A stretch of DNA of 64,000 nucleotides from Ewingella americana (GCF_006438725.1 NZ_RCZD01000002.1:1294-65293); one strand, 5' to 3'; positions 16,741-25,320 are shown, numbered from the stretch's first letter. Numbers and translations: made by a program. Notes: generated by a model not told the origin, from the sequence alone.

Positions 16741-17400
16741 TTAATGCGCGAGCGGTTTCGCGGCGGTGGCCTTGTTCAGTTCAGGCCACAGAACCATCAC
16801 CAGATCAATCAGGCGGTGAAGCTGTTCGGCGCTGGCACCGTCACGTGCCTGCACGGACATCCCCTGAATGGTACAGGCCAAATATTTGGCCAGCAGCGCG
16901 CTGTCCGTGGATTGCGGCACTTCGTTGCTGAGTTTTTTCTTTTCGAAAAACTCCTGCAACGTGCGTTCCTGCGAAAGATGACGACCGCGTAGCATTTCTG
17001 CGATGTCCTGCGATGAGGACGACATCCCCGAGGACGCGCTGACCATAAAGCAGCCGCTTGGGGTATCACAGTCGGTAAACAGTTCTGCCGTAGTGCGCAG
17101 ATACTGCTCGATAGCTTGCTCGACGGACAAATCTGTTCTGCTTAACAGACAGAAACTCTTTTCGTAAAAGGTTGCCAGATAATGTTCAACGGCTGCGCGG
17201 AATAACCCTTCTTTATTACCAAACTCGGCATATAAGGTGGGGGCTTTCGCACCAGTAGCTTCGACCAAATCCGCTAATGAAGTGGCCTCATAGCCATGAC
17301 GCCAGAATAAATTCAGGGCCTTGCTCAGAGCAGTTCCACGATCGAACTGTTTTGGGCGACCGCGACTTTTCCGGACCAAAGCCGTCTGTTCAGTGCTCAT
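16741..17400 (-). CDS. comR: TetR-family copper-responsive repressor ComR
   Basis: The 219-residue protein (ATG at 17400 with GGAGGG five bases upstream) closely follows E. coli ComR (YcfQ): KSRGRPKQFDRGTALSKALN, then the helix-turn-helix SLADLVEATGAKAPTLYAEF (about residues 45-64) and NKEGLFRA, with a C-terminal ligand-binding part containing CDTPSGCFMVSA and IQGMSVQARDGAS. In E. coli ComR represses comC/bhsA and is released by copper. Here it stands upstream of and divergent from a small exported protein gene and three bhsA paralogues, which supports the same role. Cysteines in CDTPSGC are possible metal ligands. Confidence 0.88.
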   Translation of the reverse strand: MSTEQTALVRKSRGRPKQFDRGTALSKALNLFWRHGYEATSLADLVEATGAKAPTLYAEFGNKEGLFRAAVEHYLATFYEKSFCLLSRTDLSVEQAIEQYLRTTAELFTDCDTPSGCFMVSASSGMSSSSQDIAEMLRGRHLSQERTLQEFFEKKKLSNEVPQSTDSALLAKYLACTIQGMSVQARDGASAEQLHRLIDLVMVLWPELNKATAAKPLAH

Positions 17401-17501
17401 ACACCCTCCTTCCATCACCCTAGTGGTTCTGGTTGTTTAAATAATATAACGATCATTATTAAAAATAGTTGCGCACAAGTCCAGCAGAGATTATTATTTA
17501 G

Positions 17502-17515
17502 TTATCGAGCGATAA
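17502..17515. promoter_or_regulatory. Perfect palindrome, candidate ComR operator
   Basis: TTATCG-AG-CGATAA is a perfect 14-base palindrome in the 177-base gap between comR and the divergent exported-protein gene. Near copies (TTATCG-AA-TGATAA, TTATCG-AA-CGTTAA) stand before the first two bhsA paralogues. A related TAACGATCATTA (17448-17459) lies closer to the comR start and may serve autoregulation. Confidence 0.6.
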
Positions 17516-17577
17516 GTAAATGGCTCCCACCAGCAAGTTGCATGCTTTTACAGCTAAGAATCCCAGGACATTCCATC

Positions 17578-17832
17578 ATGAGTAATCTTAAAATCATTCT
17601 TGCAGTTATGGCGTTAACCGCTGTCCCGGTTGCCAATGTCGCCGCACAGCAGGTTATCATGATGCCAACCCAGAGTCAGGAGGTCGCGATGGTGAATGTG
17701 ACCGGTGACAGCAGCTTCTGTCATCCTGGCCGTTTTGTTAACGGCAAGTCTTCACAACAGCGCATTCCAACGTCACCAACAATGCCACCTGCACCAGCCG
17801 GTTCGGCCAATCATCCCCCTGTTTACTACTAA
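17578..17832 (+). CDS. Small exported protein of the comR/bhsA cluster
   Basis: The 84-residue product starts at the ATG at 17578 (weak AGGA upstream; an upstream in-frame TTG at 17542 is less likely). A signal peptide (MSNLKIILAVMALTAVPVANVAA) is probably cut before QQ, leaving about 61 residues with VNVTGDSSFCHPGRFVNGK and a proline-rich tail ending HPPVYY. I do not recognise the family. A single cysteine plus two histidines could bind metal, but this is speculation. It is transcribed away from comR with a perfect palindrome 62 bases upstream, so it is probably a member of the ComR regulon. A terminator follows. Confidence 0.7.
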   Translation: MSNLKIILAVMALTAVPVANVAAQQVIMMPTQSQEVAMVNVTGDSSFCHPGRFVNGKSSQQRIPTSPTMPPAPAGSANHPPVYY

Positions 17833-17872
17833 GGCGTGTGATCTGAATCTTGCTCCCGCAGGGTAAAGAACG

Positions 17873-17898
17873 AGGCGACATGATGTCGCCTTCTCTTT
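17873..17898 (+). terminator. Terminator after the small exported protein gene
   Basis: AGGCGACA-TGA-TGTCGCCT (17873-17891) is a perfect hairpin followed by TCTCTTT. It separates the exported-protein gene from the bhsA array. Confidence 0.7.
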
Positions 17899-18022
17899 GT
17901 CTGCTGGCCTCAGCGGCAAAGCGCCCTATCGGTTTTAACACCCTCCGCCACACAAACCAACCATTAAATTATCACTCATTAAATAATTCTTGAAGAGCGC
18001 AAAAAAACGCACTATCATTTGT

Positions 18023-18185
18023 TTATCGAATGATAATTAATTTAATTACTCATTAAATTTAACAAACAAATCACAAATACCTCCAATTATGTGATCTGCC
18101 GCACAGCACAATTAGTTAACGATTACTAAATAAACATGTTGCACAGGAACCGATCAATCGCTAACATTAACTTATCGAACGTTAA
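18023..18185 (+). promoter_or_regulatory. Upstream region of bhsA paralogue 1 with two palindromes
   Basis: Within the 414-base gap before the first paralogue are TTATCG-AA-TGATAA (18023-18036) and TTATCG-AA-CGTTAA (18172-18185). CACAATTAGTTAACGATTA (18107-18125) recurs exactly before paralogue 2. The gap is AT-rich and otherwise empty. The shared elements suggest common control, most simply by ComR. Confidence 0.55.
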
Positions 18186-18246
18186 GTAATAACGTTGAAC
18201 GAATCCGAAACAGACTTATCCAGATTAACGAACAGGAACTGACATC

Positions 18247-18504
18247 ATGAAAAACGTAAAAATGACTCTCGCAGCACTCGCACTGGCCACCGTATCTTTC
18301 TCTTCCATGGCAGCAACACTGGTGGATTCCGCACCAGCTAACCAACAGAAAATCGGTGTTATCACTGCAAATTCAAGCAATGACCTGTCCAGCCTGCAAC
18401 GCGAACTGAATGCTAAAGCCAACGAAGCCGGTGCAAGCTCATACCGCATTATCGGTGCTTCCGGTGACAACTACCTGCACGGTACTGCTGAGTTGTACAA
18501 ATAA
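18247..18504 (+). CDS. BhsA/ComC-like protein (DUF1471), paralogue 1
   Basis: An 85-residue secreted protein, exactly the length of E. coli BhsA (YcfR/ComC). A signal peptide runs to SFSSMAA (about residue 22); the mature part has the YdgH/BhsA pattern: SAPANQQKIGVITANSS, SSLQRELNAKANEAGASSYRI, and the C-terminal GTAELYK. In E. coli BhsA is an outer-membrane-associated stress protein that lowers copper permeability and affects biofilm formation. This copy shares about 58 of 85 residues with paralogue 2, so it is the older branch of the array. Palindromic operator candidates lie upstream. Confidence 0.88.
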   Translation: MKNVKMTLAALALATVSFSSMAATLVDSAPANQQKIGVITANSSNDLSSLQRELNAKANEAGASSYRIIGASGDNYLHGTAELYK

Positions 18505-18528
18505 TTACGATGACAACGTCATCTACCG

Positions 18529-18607
18529 CACAATTAGTTAACGATTAATAAAAAAATAGATTGTACAGAATGTGATCCAGGTCTAAGATTTAATTATCGA
18601 ACGTTAA
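18529..18607 (+). promoter_or_regulatory. Upstream region of bhsA paralogue 2
   Basis: CACAATTAGTTAACGATTA (18529-18547) repeats the 19-base block found before paralogue 1, and TTATCG-AA-CGTTAA (18594-18607) repeats the palindrome at the same relative order and spacing. The duplication that made the array therefore copied the promoter as well as the gene. Confidence 0.6.
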
Positions 18608-18676
18608 ACAAAACGTCTGACCGAATTATCACCTGCTGATACGCAGAATAACGAACAAGAGAAAAAGGGTTTTATC

Positions 18677-18934
18677 ATGAAAAACATCGCAATGACTTTT
18701 GCAGCACTCGCACTGGCTACCGCTTCATTTACGACGCTGGCAGCCACTGAAGTACAGTCCGCACCCGCTAATTCACAGTCTATCGGTGTGGTCAGCGCAC
18801 AGGCCGGTTCAGACCTGAGCAGCCTGGAAAACAAACTGGCGGCAAAAGCAGACGCTAACGGTGCAAGCTCATACCGCATTATCTCCGCTTCCGGCGACAA
18901 CCGTCTGTACGGTACTGCTGAGCTGTATAAATAA
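18677..18934 (+). CDS. BhsA/ComC-like protein (DUF1471), paralogue 2
   Basis: An 85-residue secreted BhsA-type protein with signal peptide to SFTTLAA and mature domain beginning TEVQSAPANSQSIGVV, then SSLENKLAAKADANGASSYRI and GTAELYK. It differs from paralogue 3 at only six of 85 positions, which marks a recent duplication. It has its own copy of the palindrome-containing upstream region. Expected location is the periplasm or outer membrane, with a role in stress or copper tolerance by analogy with BhsA/ComC. Confidence 0.88.
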   Translation: MKNIAMTFAALALATASFTTLAATEVQSAPANSQSIGVVSAQAGSDLSSLENKLAAKADANGASSYRIISASGDNRLYGTAELYK

Positions 18935-19071
18935 CAGCTGGCAGCCCGCATAAGATCGATTTTTAAAGGTATCGGACAGAAAACTGAAGAGTGGCTTTGC
19001 ACATGTAGATCGAGTGCTGAAAACAGCGCCAAACCCTGCGAAGCCCATCACACGACAATAGGACAAATATT

Positions 19072-19329
19072 ATGAAAAACCTGACAATGACCCTCGCAGC
19101 AATCGCACTGGCTACCGCTTCATTCACGACGCTGGCAGCCACAGAAGTACAGTCAGCACCCGCTAATTCACAGTCTATCGGTGTGGTCAGCGCGCAGGCC
19201 GGTTCTAACCTGGCCAGTCTGGAAAACAAACTGGCAGCTAAAGCAGACGCTAATGGTGCAAGTTCTTACCGCATCATCTCCGCTTCCGGCGACAACCGTC
19301 TGTACGGTACTGCTGAGCTGTACAAATAA
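19072..19329 (+). CDS. BhsA/ComC-like protein (DUF1471), paralogue 3
   Basis: The third 85-residue member of the array, 79 of 85 residues identical to paralogue 2. Signal peptide and mature domain are the same, with changes confined to the first ten residues and to the segment GSNLASLE. Its 137-base upstream gap lacks the palindromes and the 19-base block seen before paralogues 1 and 2, so it is either read from the promoter of paralogue 2 or regulated separately. A strong terminator follows. Confidence 0.88.
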   Translation: MKNLTMTLAAIALATASFTTLAATEVQSAPANSQSIGVVSAQAGSNLASLENKLAAKADANGASSYRIISASGDNRLYGTAELYK

Positions 19330-19358
19330 GTTCTGAGTTTTATAGAAGTATGCAGAAG

Positions 19359-19382
19359 AGGCGGCCCAGGGCCGCCTTTTTC
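19359..19382 (+). terminator. Terminator of the bhsA array
   Basis: AGGCGGCC-CAG-GGCCGCCT (19359-19377) is a perfect GC-rich stem followed by TTTTTCG. It ends the array on the plus strand. Confidence 0.85.
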
Positions 19383-19488
19383 GTTTGCAAAAAAGCAACC
19401 AAGTGAACTCTAATCATTTTGTGGAAATAATTTAAAACCCTATAATGCGACAGAACGTAATATTGAAAACTTTCATGGGATGAAAATA

Positions 19489-19785
19489 ATGTCGAATATG
19501 GTTTTTTGTAGGGGTTGTGGTAAAGAAATACACGAATCAGCGAAAAGCTGCCCGCATTGCGGAGCAACCTCTTCTCCTCAAGGCACTAAGAGTCGTCTTT
19601 CCGCTGCCTTGTTAGCCCTCTTTCTGGGAGCATTTGGCGTACACAAATTCTATCTGGGTAAAGTCGGTCAGGGCTTCTTGTATTTAATTTTCTTTTGGAC
19701 CTTTATTCCTTCTATTGTCGCTTTTATCGAATTTATTCTTTATCTCTTCATGTCGGATGAAGAGTTTGCACGTAAATATAGCTAA
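19489..19785 (+). CDS. TM2-domain protein with N-terminal zinc ribbon
   Basis: The 98-residue protein (ATG at 19489, GGGA eight bases upstream) has a short zinc ribbon with two CxxC pairs (FCRGCGKEI and CPHCGAT) followed by a TM2 domain: two hydrophobic spans joined by a short turn, with the signature FLGAFGVHKFYLGKVGQGF. TM2 proteins sit in the cytoplasmic membrane; their function in bacteria is unknown. A TATAAT at 19441-19446 is a likely -10 box. It is a single-gene unit, convergent with ddlA across a two-way terminator. Confidence 0.85.
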   Translation: MSNMVFCRGCGKEIHESAKSCPHCGATSSPQGTKSRLSAALLALFLGAFGVHKFYLGKVGQGFLYLIFFWTFIPSIVAFIEFILYLFMSDEEFARKYS

Positions 19786-19802
19786 GCCTTGTTAATTCAT
19801 GA

Positions 19803-19833
19803 AAAAGGCAGGGATTTTTCCCTGCCTTTTCTG
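19803..19833. terminator. Bidirectional terminator between TM2 gene and ddlA
   Basis: AAAAGGCAGGGA pairs with TCCCTGCCTTTT (19803-19830). The A-run on the left and T-run on the right let it act on both strands for the convergent genes. Confidence 0.85.
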
Positions 19834-19854
19834 CTACTTCACTTTCACCAAATA

Positions 19855-20952
19855 TCAGTGTGCGGAGCTTTTCAACTGACTGTCTTGCTGATGCTGTTCC
19901 AGCGCCAGTTCGAGAAGTTTCGTGATCAGTTCGCTGTAGCCCAGACCGCTGGCGGCCCACAATTTGGGGTACATGCTGATGTTGGTGAAGCCTGGCAAGG
20001 TATTGATTTCATTAATCACCACGTCACCTTGCGCAGTCAGGAACACATCGACCCGCGCCATACCGCGACATTCCAGCACTTCAAAGGCCTGTAAAGCGAT
20101 AGCGCGGATGCGATCATGGGTTTCCTGCGGCAAATCCGCCGGAACCGCAACGCAAGCGCCCTGCTCGTTAATGTACTTGGTATCGTAAGAGTAGAACTCG
20201 TCCTGCAGGATCACTTCCCCACAGACGCTGGCCTGCGGATGGCTATTGCCCAACACCGCGCATTCAATTTCACGGCCCACAATGGCAGACTCCACCAGCA
20301 CCTTGTGGTCGAAATCGAACGCCAGATCCAATGCTTTAATAAAGCCGGCTTCGTGGGTGACTTTACTGACACCAACCGAAGAGCCTTGATTGGCCGGTTT
20401 GATAAACAGCGGTAAACCGAGGGTCTGCGACACTTTTTCGAAACTATAATGTTGGCGGTTAGTGCGCGTCAGGCTGACAAACGGCGCAATGTTTAGCCCG
20501 GCGTCACGCAGCAGACGTTTGGTCACATCTTTGTCCATGCTGACCGCGGAACCCAGCACGCCGGAACCAACAAAGGGCATGTTCGCCATGCGCAGTAAAC
20601 CCTGCAATGAGCCGTCTTCACCGAGAGTTCCGTGAACAATCGGGAAAATAACATCCAGCTGGGAGAGCGCACTGGCGCTGCCGGTTTCAATCAGTTGATT
20701 TTCAGTCTGGCCGGGGATCAGCGCCACCTGATTATTTGAACGGTTCAGGGCAATCAGCGACGGGTTTTCAGCGTTGATTAAATAGTTGCTGGCATCGTTA
20801 ATGTGCCATTCCCCCTTTTTATCAATCCCCAACAGCGTGACATCAAAGCGATTCTTATCAATGGCATCGACGATGTTTTTTGCCGACTGCAATGACACTT
20901 CATGTTCCGCCGATTTCCCACCAAAAATAATGCCTACGCGTAATTTACTCAC
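19855..20952 (-). CDS. ddlA: D-alanine--D-alanine ligase A
   Basis: The 365-residue ATP-grasp enzyme joins two D-alanines for peptidoglycan precursors in the cytosol. Visible motifs are [20 protein letters not shown] at the N-terminus, [18 protein letters not shown], the ATP-binding loop [16 protein letters not shown], and the metal-binding end MARVDVFL with [20 protein letters not shown]. These agree closely with E. coli DdlA rather than DdlB. The start is a GTG at 20952 with AAGGAG six bases upstream; an in-frame ATG ten codons earlier lacks such a site and extends past the family N-terminus. It is a single-gene unit. Confidence 0.94.
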   Translation of the reverse strand: MSKLRVGIIFGGKSAEHEVSLQSAKNIVDAIDKNRFDVTLLGIDKKGEWHINDASNYLINAENPSLIALNRSNNQVALIPGQTENQLIETGSASALSQLDVIFPIVHGTLGEDGSLQGLLRMANMPFVGSGVLGSAVSMDKDVTKRLLRDAGLNIAPFVSLTRTNRQHYSFEKVSQTLGLPLFIKPANQGSSVGVSKVTHEAGFIKALDLAFDFDHKVLVESAIVGREIECAVLGNSHPQASVCGEVILQDEFYSYDTKYINEQGACVAVPADLPQETHDRIRAIALQAFEVLECRGMARVDVFLTAQGDVVINEINTLPGFTNISMYPKLWAASGLGYSELITKLLELALEQHQQDSQLKSSAH

Positions 20953-21012
20953 CCACCACTCCTTGAAATCACTATTTTGCACGGTTGTAGCACTGAAAAA
21001 TCCGTTGAAATA

Positions 21013-21342
21013 TCAGTCCACAACAAAAAGTTTTGCGCCTTTAACGGTAGAAGACTGATGCGCTTCGGCATCATCGGCCACCTGGTAACTCATGCCCGGC
21101 GTCAGGGTGAAGGTCCGCCCATCGTCCAGCCGGGTTTGCAATTCGCCTTCCAGGCAGAACAGCACGTGGCCTTTACTGCACCAGTGGTCAGCCAAATATC
21201 CCGCAGAATACTCCACAATACGCACGCGAATCTCACCAAAATGCTGGGTACGCCACAAGGCCAGACCCGCTTCGCCGGCATGTTCCGTCGGCGCAATCTG
21301 GCTCCAGTCGGTGGTGCAAAAAGGAATATCGACAAGCTTCAT
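21013..21342 (-). CDS. DHCW-motif cupin-fold protein
   Basis: The 109-residue protein starts at the ATG at 21342 (AGAG upstream); a longer frame to 21408 adds an unlikely 22-residue leader. It is a single small cupin: strands VRIVEYSAGYLADHWCSKGHVLFCLEGELQTRL and the DHWC segment that names the family. Such proteins are cytosolic, possibly metal-binding; no reaction is known. It is divergent from the aldehyde dehydrogenase gene across a 320-base gap and lies behind ddlA on the same strand, 60 bases apart. Confidence 0.78.
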   Translation of the reverse strand: MKLVDIPFCTTDWSQIAPTEHAGEAGLALWRTQHFGEIRVRIVEYSAGYLADHWCSKGHVLFCLEGELQTRLDDGRTFTLTPGMSYQVADDAEAHQSSTVKGAKLFVVD

Positions 21343-21662
21343 ATGTTTCTCTGTTTCTGCAAAAGAGGAAAGGAAATCCAGCATAAAAGTGGACGTGGCT
21401 TTAATCAATCACTGTTCCTGATTACCCGACGATTTCTGCACGCCGGACGGTCAATAACGCTTGCAAGCCTGTGGGTGAAAAGTTGCGTAAAGCCGAATTA
21501 TCTGAGCATGGCGCTCCAAACCAGGTATGGCGGGGGCTGAGCGAGTCCGGTGAAAAACGGCTAATCGGGTGTGTTGCCAAAGGTGACTCTGCGACGGAGG
21601 TCTCATTTCTTCGACTATGCTTAAGGGAGTTTCAAAAATCAGTCCAAAACAAGGAGCACGCT
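21343..21662. other. Divergent gap cupin / aldehyde dehydrogenase
   Basis: About 320 bases with an open plus-strand frame that is only an upstream extension of the dehydrogenase and lacks its own initiation signals. Promoters for both neighbours must lie here, but no consensus -35/-10 pair or palindrome stood out. Confidence 0.4.
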
Positions 21663-23042
21663 ATGCCTTATCAAACAATTAATCCGTTCAACAACAAGCT
21701 AATCAAAGAATATCAAACACATAATGACCAGCAGGTTGAGCAGACGCTGGATGCGGCACATGCCCTTTATAAGTCAGACTGGGGTCAGGGCGATATGCAG
21801 CAGCGTTTGAAAGTGCTGCATAAATTGTCTGATCTGATGTCATCCCGCGTGGAAGAACTGGCGAAAATCGTCAGTGTCGAAATGGGGAAACTGATTGAGC
21901 AGAGCCGCGGTGAAGTGAAGCTGTGTGCGGAAATTGCCCAATACTACGCTGACAACGCTGAAGAATTCTTAAAGCCTGTGACGTACAAATCGAGCCTCGG
22001 TGAAGCCTGGGTTGAGCACAGCCCGATTGGCGTGATCATGGCCGTTGAGCCGTGGAACTTCCCGTTCTACCAACTGATGCGCATACTGGCACCGAACCTC
22101 GCCGCCGGTAACAGTGTTATCGTCAAACATGCCAGTATCGTGCCGCATTGTGCAGAAACCTTCGAAAAACTGGTGGCCGAAGCCGGCGGGCCAAAAGGCG
22201 CTTACACCAACCTGTTTATCTCGCAGGATCAGGTGGCTAACATCATCGAAGATGACCGCGTACAGGGCGTTGCGCTGACCGGTTCGGAAAAAGCCGGGGC
22301 CGTCGTGGCCGCCAAAGCCGCCAGCAAACTGAAGAAATCGACGCTTGAGTTGGGCGGTAACGATATTTTCGCGGTACTGGAAGATGCCGATATCGACCAT
22401 GCGGCCAAAGCCGGTGCGCAGGCCCGTGTTTCCAACGCCGGTCAGGTTTGTACCGCCGCCAAGCGTTTCATCATTCATGAAAAAGTGGCCGATGAATTCC
22501 TGCAGAAATTTACCGGGCATTTCAAAGCGCTGAAAATCGGTGACCCGTTAGATGCCAGTACCACACTTGGCCCGCTCTCTTCAGCCGATGCGTTGAAAAC
22601 GCTGTCCAAACAAGTGGAGCAAGCCGTTAAAAACGGCGCAACACTGCACTTCGGCGGTAAGAAAGTGGCGGATAATCCGGGTAACTTCTACGAGCCAACC
22701 ATTCTGACCCACATTACCCGTGACAACCCGGCCTATTTCGAAGAGTTCTTCGGCCCGGTGGCGCAGGTTTACGTGGTGAAAAATGATGAGGAACTGGTGA
22801 AACTCGCCAATGACTCAAACTATGGTTTAGGTGGTGCGCTGTTCACTAAAGATATGGCCCGTGCCCGTAAATTGGCGACCCGAATTGAAACCGGCATGCT
22901 GTATGTCAACTCTCCGACTGACACCGCGCCGGAACTGCCGTTTGGTGGCGTGAAACGTTCTGGCTTTGGCCGCGAGCTGTCTGATTTGGGGATCAAAGAG
23001 TTTGTGAATCAGAAACTGGTAGTACTGGCCGCGAAGTCATAA
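21663..23042 (+). CDS. NAD(P)-dependent aldehyde (succinate-semialdehyde) dehydrogenase
   Basis: The 459-residue enzyme starts at the ATG at 21663 with AAGGAG just upstream. It has the aldehyde dehydrogenase fold: the cofactor region IMAVEPWNFPFYQLMR, the general-base glutamate in LELGGNDIF, the nucleophilic cysteine in NAGQVCTAAKRFI and the C-terminal ELPFGGVKRSGFGRELS. The shape and motifs are those of the YneI/Sad-type succinate-semialdehyde dehydrogenases, but substrate assignment in this family is unsafe by sequence alone. It is monocistronic, with a hairpin after the stop codon. Confidence 0.85.
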   Translation: MPYQTINPFNNKLIKEYQTHNDQQVEQTLDAAHALYKSDWGQGDMQQRLKVLHKLSDLMSSRVEELAKIVSVEMGKLIEQSRGEVKLCAEIAQYYADNAEEFLKPVTYKSSLGEAWVEHSPIGVIMAVEPWNFPFYQLMRILAPNLAAGNSVIVKHASIVPHCAETFEKLVAEAGGPKGAYTNLFISQDQVANIIEDDRVQGVALTGSEKAGAVVAAKAASKLKKSTLELGGNDIFAVLEDADIDHAAKAGAQARVSNAGQVCTAAKRFIIHEKVADEFLQKFTGHFKALKIGDPLDASTTLGPLSSADALKTLSKQVEQAVKNGATLHFGGKKVADNPGNFYEPTILTHITRDNPAYFEEFFGPVAQVYVVKNDEELVKLANDSNYGLGGALFTKDMARARKLATRIETGMLYVNSPTDTAPELPFGGVKRSGFGRELSDLGIKEFVNQKLVVLAAKS

Positions 23043-23061
23043 TTCCTCCCCCGTAACCATG

Positions 23062-23081
23062 CCCTCTCCGTGCGGAGAGGG
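23062..23081 (+). terminator. Hairpin after the aldehyde dehydrogenase gene
   Basis: CCCTCTCCG-TG-CGGAGAGGG is a perfect nine-base stem 20 bases past the stop codon. It has no T-run on either side, so termination would be weak or factor-assisted. Confidence 0.45.
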
Positions 23082-23189
23082 AAATTCCATCCTGTCCCGG
23101 TGTTTTATGTTCTCTTGATGCATAACAAAGCGCCCGCTCCCCACCGTTCTTTATAATCAGAGCCGTTTGTCTTCCCACTGGTGAATCAC

Positions 23190-24311
23190 ATGGCGTATGA
23201 ACTTAATCTGAACTGGCCGGAGTTTTTAGAAAAATACTGGCAGAAACACCCTGTAATTATTAAAAATGCCTTCCCTGATTTTGTCGATCCCATCACACCG
23301 GACGAACTGGCCGGTCTCGCGATGGAAACTGAAGTGGACAGCCGCCTGGTGAGCCATGTGAATGGCCAATGGCAGGCCAGCAACGGGCCATTTGAGCATT
23401 TTGACAATCTGGGTGAAACTGGCTGGTCATTGCTGGCGCAGGCGGTAAACCACTGGCATGCGCCTTCTGCTGAACTGGTGCGCCCTTTCCGCGTGCTGCC
23501 TGACTGGCGCTTAGACGATCTGATGATCTCCTACTCCGTGCCCGGCGGCGGTGTCGGCCCGCATATTGATCAGTATGATGTGTTTATCATTCAGGGCATG
23601 GGCAGCCGTCGCTGGCGTGTCGGTGATAAATTACCGCTGAAACAGTTCTGCCCGCATCCGGCTTTATTGCACGTGGAGCCCTTCACGCCGATCATCGATG
23701 AAGATCTCGAACCGGGTGACATTTTGTATATCCCGCCGGGCTTCCCGCATGATGGAATCACCCATGTTGAGGCGTTCAACTATTCCGTGGGCTTCCGTGG
23801 CCCGAACAGCCGCGATTTCATCAGCAGCTTTGCTGATTATGTGCTGGAAAACGATCTGGGCGGCGACCACTACAGCGACCCCGACCTGACACTGCGCGAT
23901 CATGTCGGCAAAGTCGAAGAGTATGAACTGGAACGTGTGCGCACCATGATGCACGAGCTGATTAATCAGCCGGAAGAGTTTAAACAGTGGTTTGGCCGTT
24001 TTGCCACTACGCCGCGGCATGAACTGGACATTGCTCCTGCCGAACCGCCTTATGAAGCGCATGAAATCGTAGATGCGTTGATGCAGGGCGACAGCCTGAC
24101 CCGCTTAAGCGGACTGCGCGTACTGAACGTGGGTGAACGTTTCTTCGTCAACAGCGAAGCGCTGGAAACCGATAATGTCAGGGCAGCTGATGCCCTGTGC
24201 CGTTACACCCGCATCGGTAAAAGCGAGCTGGGTAATGCGTTGCAGGATCCGGCGTTCATCGCAGTGTTAACCGACCTGGTGAATCAAGGTTATTGGTTTT
24301 TTGACCAATAA
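23190..24311 (+). CDS. roxA: Ribosomal protein uL16 arginine hydroxylase RoxA (YcfD)
   Basis: The 373-residue JmjC-type 2-oxoglutarate/Fe(II) oxygenase hydroxylates an arginine of ribosomal protein L16. The iron-binding HxD is in GGGVGPHIDQYDVFIIQ, and LEPGDILYIPPGFPHDG holds the distal histidine region; ELAGLAMETEVDSRLVSH and INQPEEFKQWFGRF match E. coli YcfD. The C-terminal third is the dimerisation/winged-helix part. The ATG at 23190 fits the E. coli N-terminus; an upstream in-frame GTG at 23181 is unlikely. A T-rich terminator follows. Confidence 0.94.
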   Translation: MAYELNLNWPEFLEKYWQKHPVIIKNAFPDFVDPITPDELAGLAMETEVDSRLVSHVNGQWQASNGPFEHFDNLGETGWSLLAQAVNHWHAPSAELVRPFRVLPDWRLDDLMISYSVPGGGVGPHIDQYDVFIIQGMGSRRWRVGDKLPLKQFCPHPALLHVEPFTPIIDEDLEPGDILYIPPGFPHDGITHVEAFNYSVGFRGPNSRDFISSFADYVLENDLGGDHYSDPDLTLRDHVGKVEEYELERVRTMMHELINQPEEFKQWFGRFATTPRHELDIAPAEPPYEAHEIVDALMQGDSLTRLSGLRVLNVGERFFVNSEALETDNVRAADALCRYTRIGKSELGNALQDPAFIAVLTDLVNQGYWFFDQ

Positions 24312-24332
24312 CGGGCAGTAATATCAGCGTTT

Positions 24333-24368
24333 AAAGGCGGCACCCATAGAATAGGGGCCGCCTTTTTT
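24333..24368 (+). terminator. Terminator of roxA
   Basis: AAAGGCGGC (24333-24341) pairs with GCCGCCTTT (24357-24365) and runs into TTTTTT. On the other strand the A-run also makes it usable for the phn operon that ends at 24397. Confidence 0.85.
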
Positions 24369-24396
24369 ATATGTCAGATTTACCGACTGTCGCAGT

Positions 24397-25320
24397 TTAC
24401 GGACGGTACAGTTCAACGGGCGGTTTTGATTTCCGCTCTTCCGGCGCGAACAAACCAATCTCTTCGCCATGAATGTACTTGGCGCGGAGTAACGATGAAA
24501 TCTTGTCCATCGCCATGACAATCACCACCAGAATCAGGGTGATAAACATCACCACGTCCCAGTTCCATAAACGCATATTCTCGGCATAAACCAGGCCAAT
24601 TCCTCCGGCACCGACAAACCCCAGCACCGCAGCAGAACGGGTATTTGACTCAATCTGATACAACGAAAGCGACAGGAAGGTTGGGAAGGATTGCGTGAAG
24701 ATGCCAAAGCGATGCGTTTGTAACGGCGAAGCGCCCAGCGCCCGCAGACCACGGCTTGGCGAACGTTCAACCGCTTCATGGCCCTCGGCGTAGAGCTTAC
24801 CCAACAGCCCCATATCCTGCATGATAATTGCCAGCACACCGGCCAGTGGCCCCATGCCGACGGCGCGCACGAAAATCAGCCCCCAGATCGCCATGTCCAA
24901 CCCGCGTAGAACATCCAGCAGGCGGCGAACCACCAGCGATATCGGACGCAGCAGCGGCGTAGACATCACATTGCGTGCCGCCAGAAAGGAGAGCGGTAAC
25001 GCCAGCAACGTGGCCGTGATCGTGCCGGCAAACACGATTGCCAGCGTCATGGCGATCTGCTCAAAGTAGTACATCAGAGGCCACTGAGAGAAGTTATGCC
25101 AGACAAACATACGCATAAAATAGCGACCAATTTGGCCTGTACCGCGCACAACGGCCTCGAACGGAATGCCATAAAAACTGAAAAAATAGATATAATACAA
25201 TAAGATAAGCACAGTAAACACGCCGAGATACCGCAGGTAGCGGCGCTGGGCGGAAAACAGCGTTGGGTTGTCGCGCTTAATACCGGCAATCGCCGACGGC
25301 GCCAGTGCTTCAGTCAGCAT
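24397..25320 (-). CDS. phnE: Phosphonate-type ABC transporter permease PhnE (second)
   Basis: The 307-residue permease has about six hydrophobic spans and the EAA-type segment SRGLRALGASPLQTHRFGIFTQSFPTFLSLSLYQIESNTRSAAVLGFVGAGGIG, the typical PhnE signature with NTRSA and GAGGIG. It is the last gene of a phnC-phnD-phnE-phnE set; its ATG shares a base with the stop codon of the first permease (TGATG). It forms the inner-membrane channel for phosphonate, phosphite or a related anion. No C-P lyase or phosphonatase gene follows. Confidence 0.9.
   Translation of the reverse strand: MLTEALAPSAIAGIKRDNPTLFSAQRRYLRYLGVFTVLILLYYIYFFSFYGIPFEAVVRGTGQIGRYFMRMFVWHNFSQWPLMYYFEQIAMTLAIVFAGTITATLLALPLSFLAARNVMSTPLLRPISLVVRRLLDVLRGLDMAIWGLIFVRAVGMGPLAGVLAIIMQDMGLLGKLYAEGHEAVERSPSRGLRALGASPLQTHRFGIFTQSFPTFLSLSLYQIESNTRSAAVLGFVGAGGIGLVYAENMRLWNWDVVMFITLILVVIVMAMDKISSLLRAKYIHGEEIGLFAPEERKSKPPVELYRP

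Noticed and set aside
19072-19329. Third bhsA copy as an assembly duplicate
   Set aside because: It differs from copy 2 at six residues and has a different upstream region, so it is a real gene.
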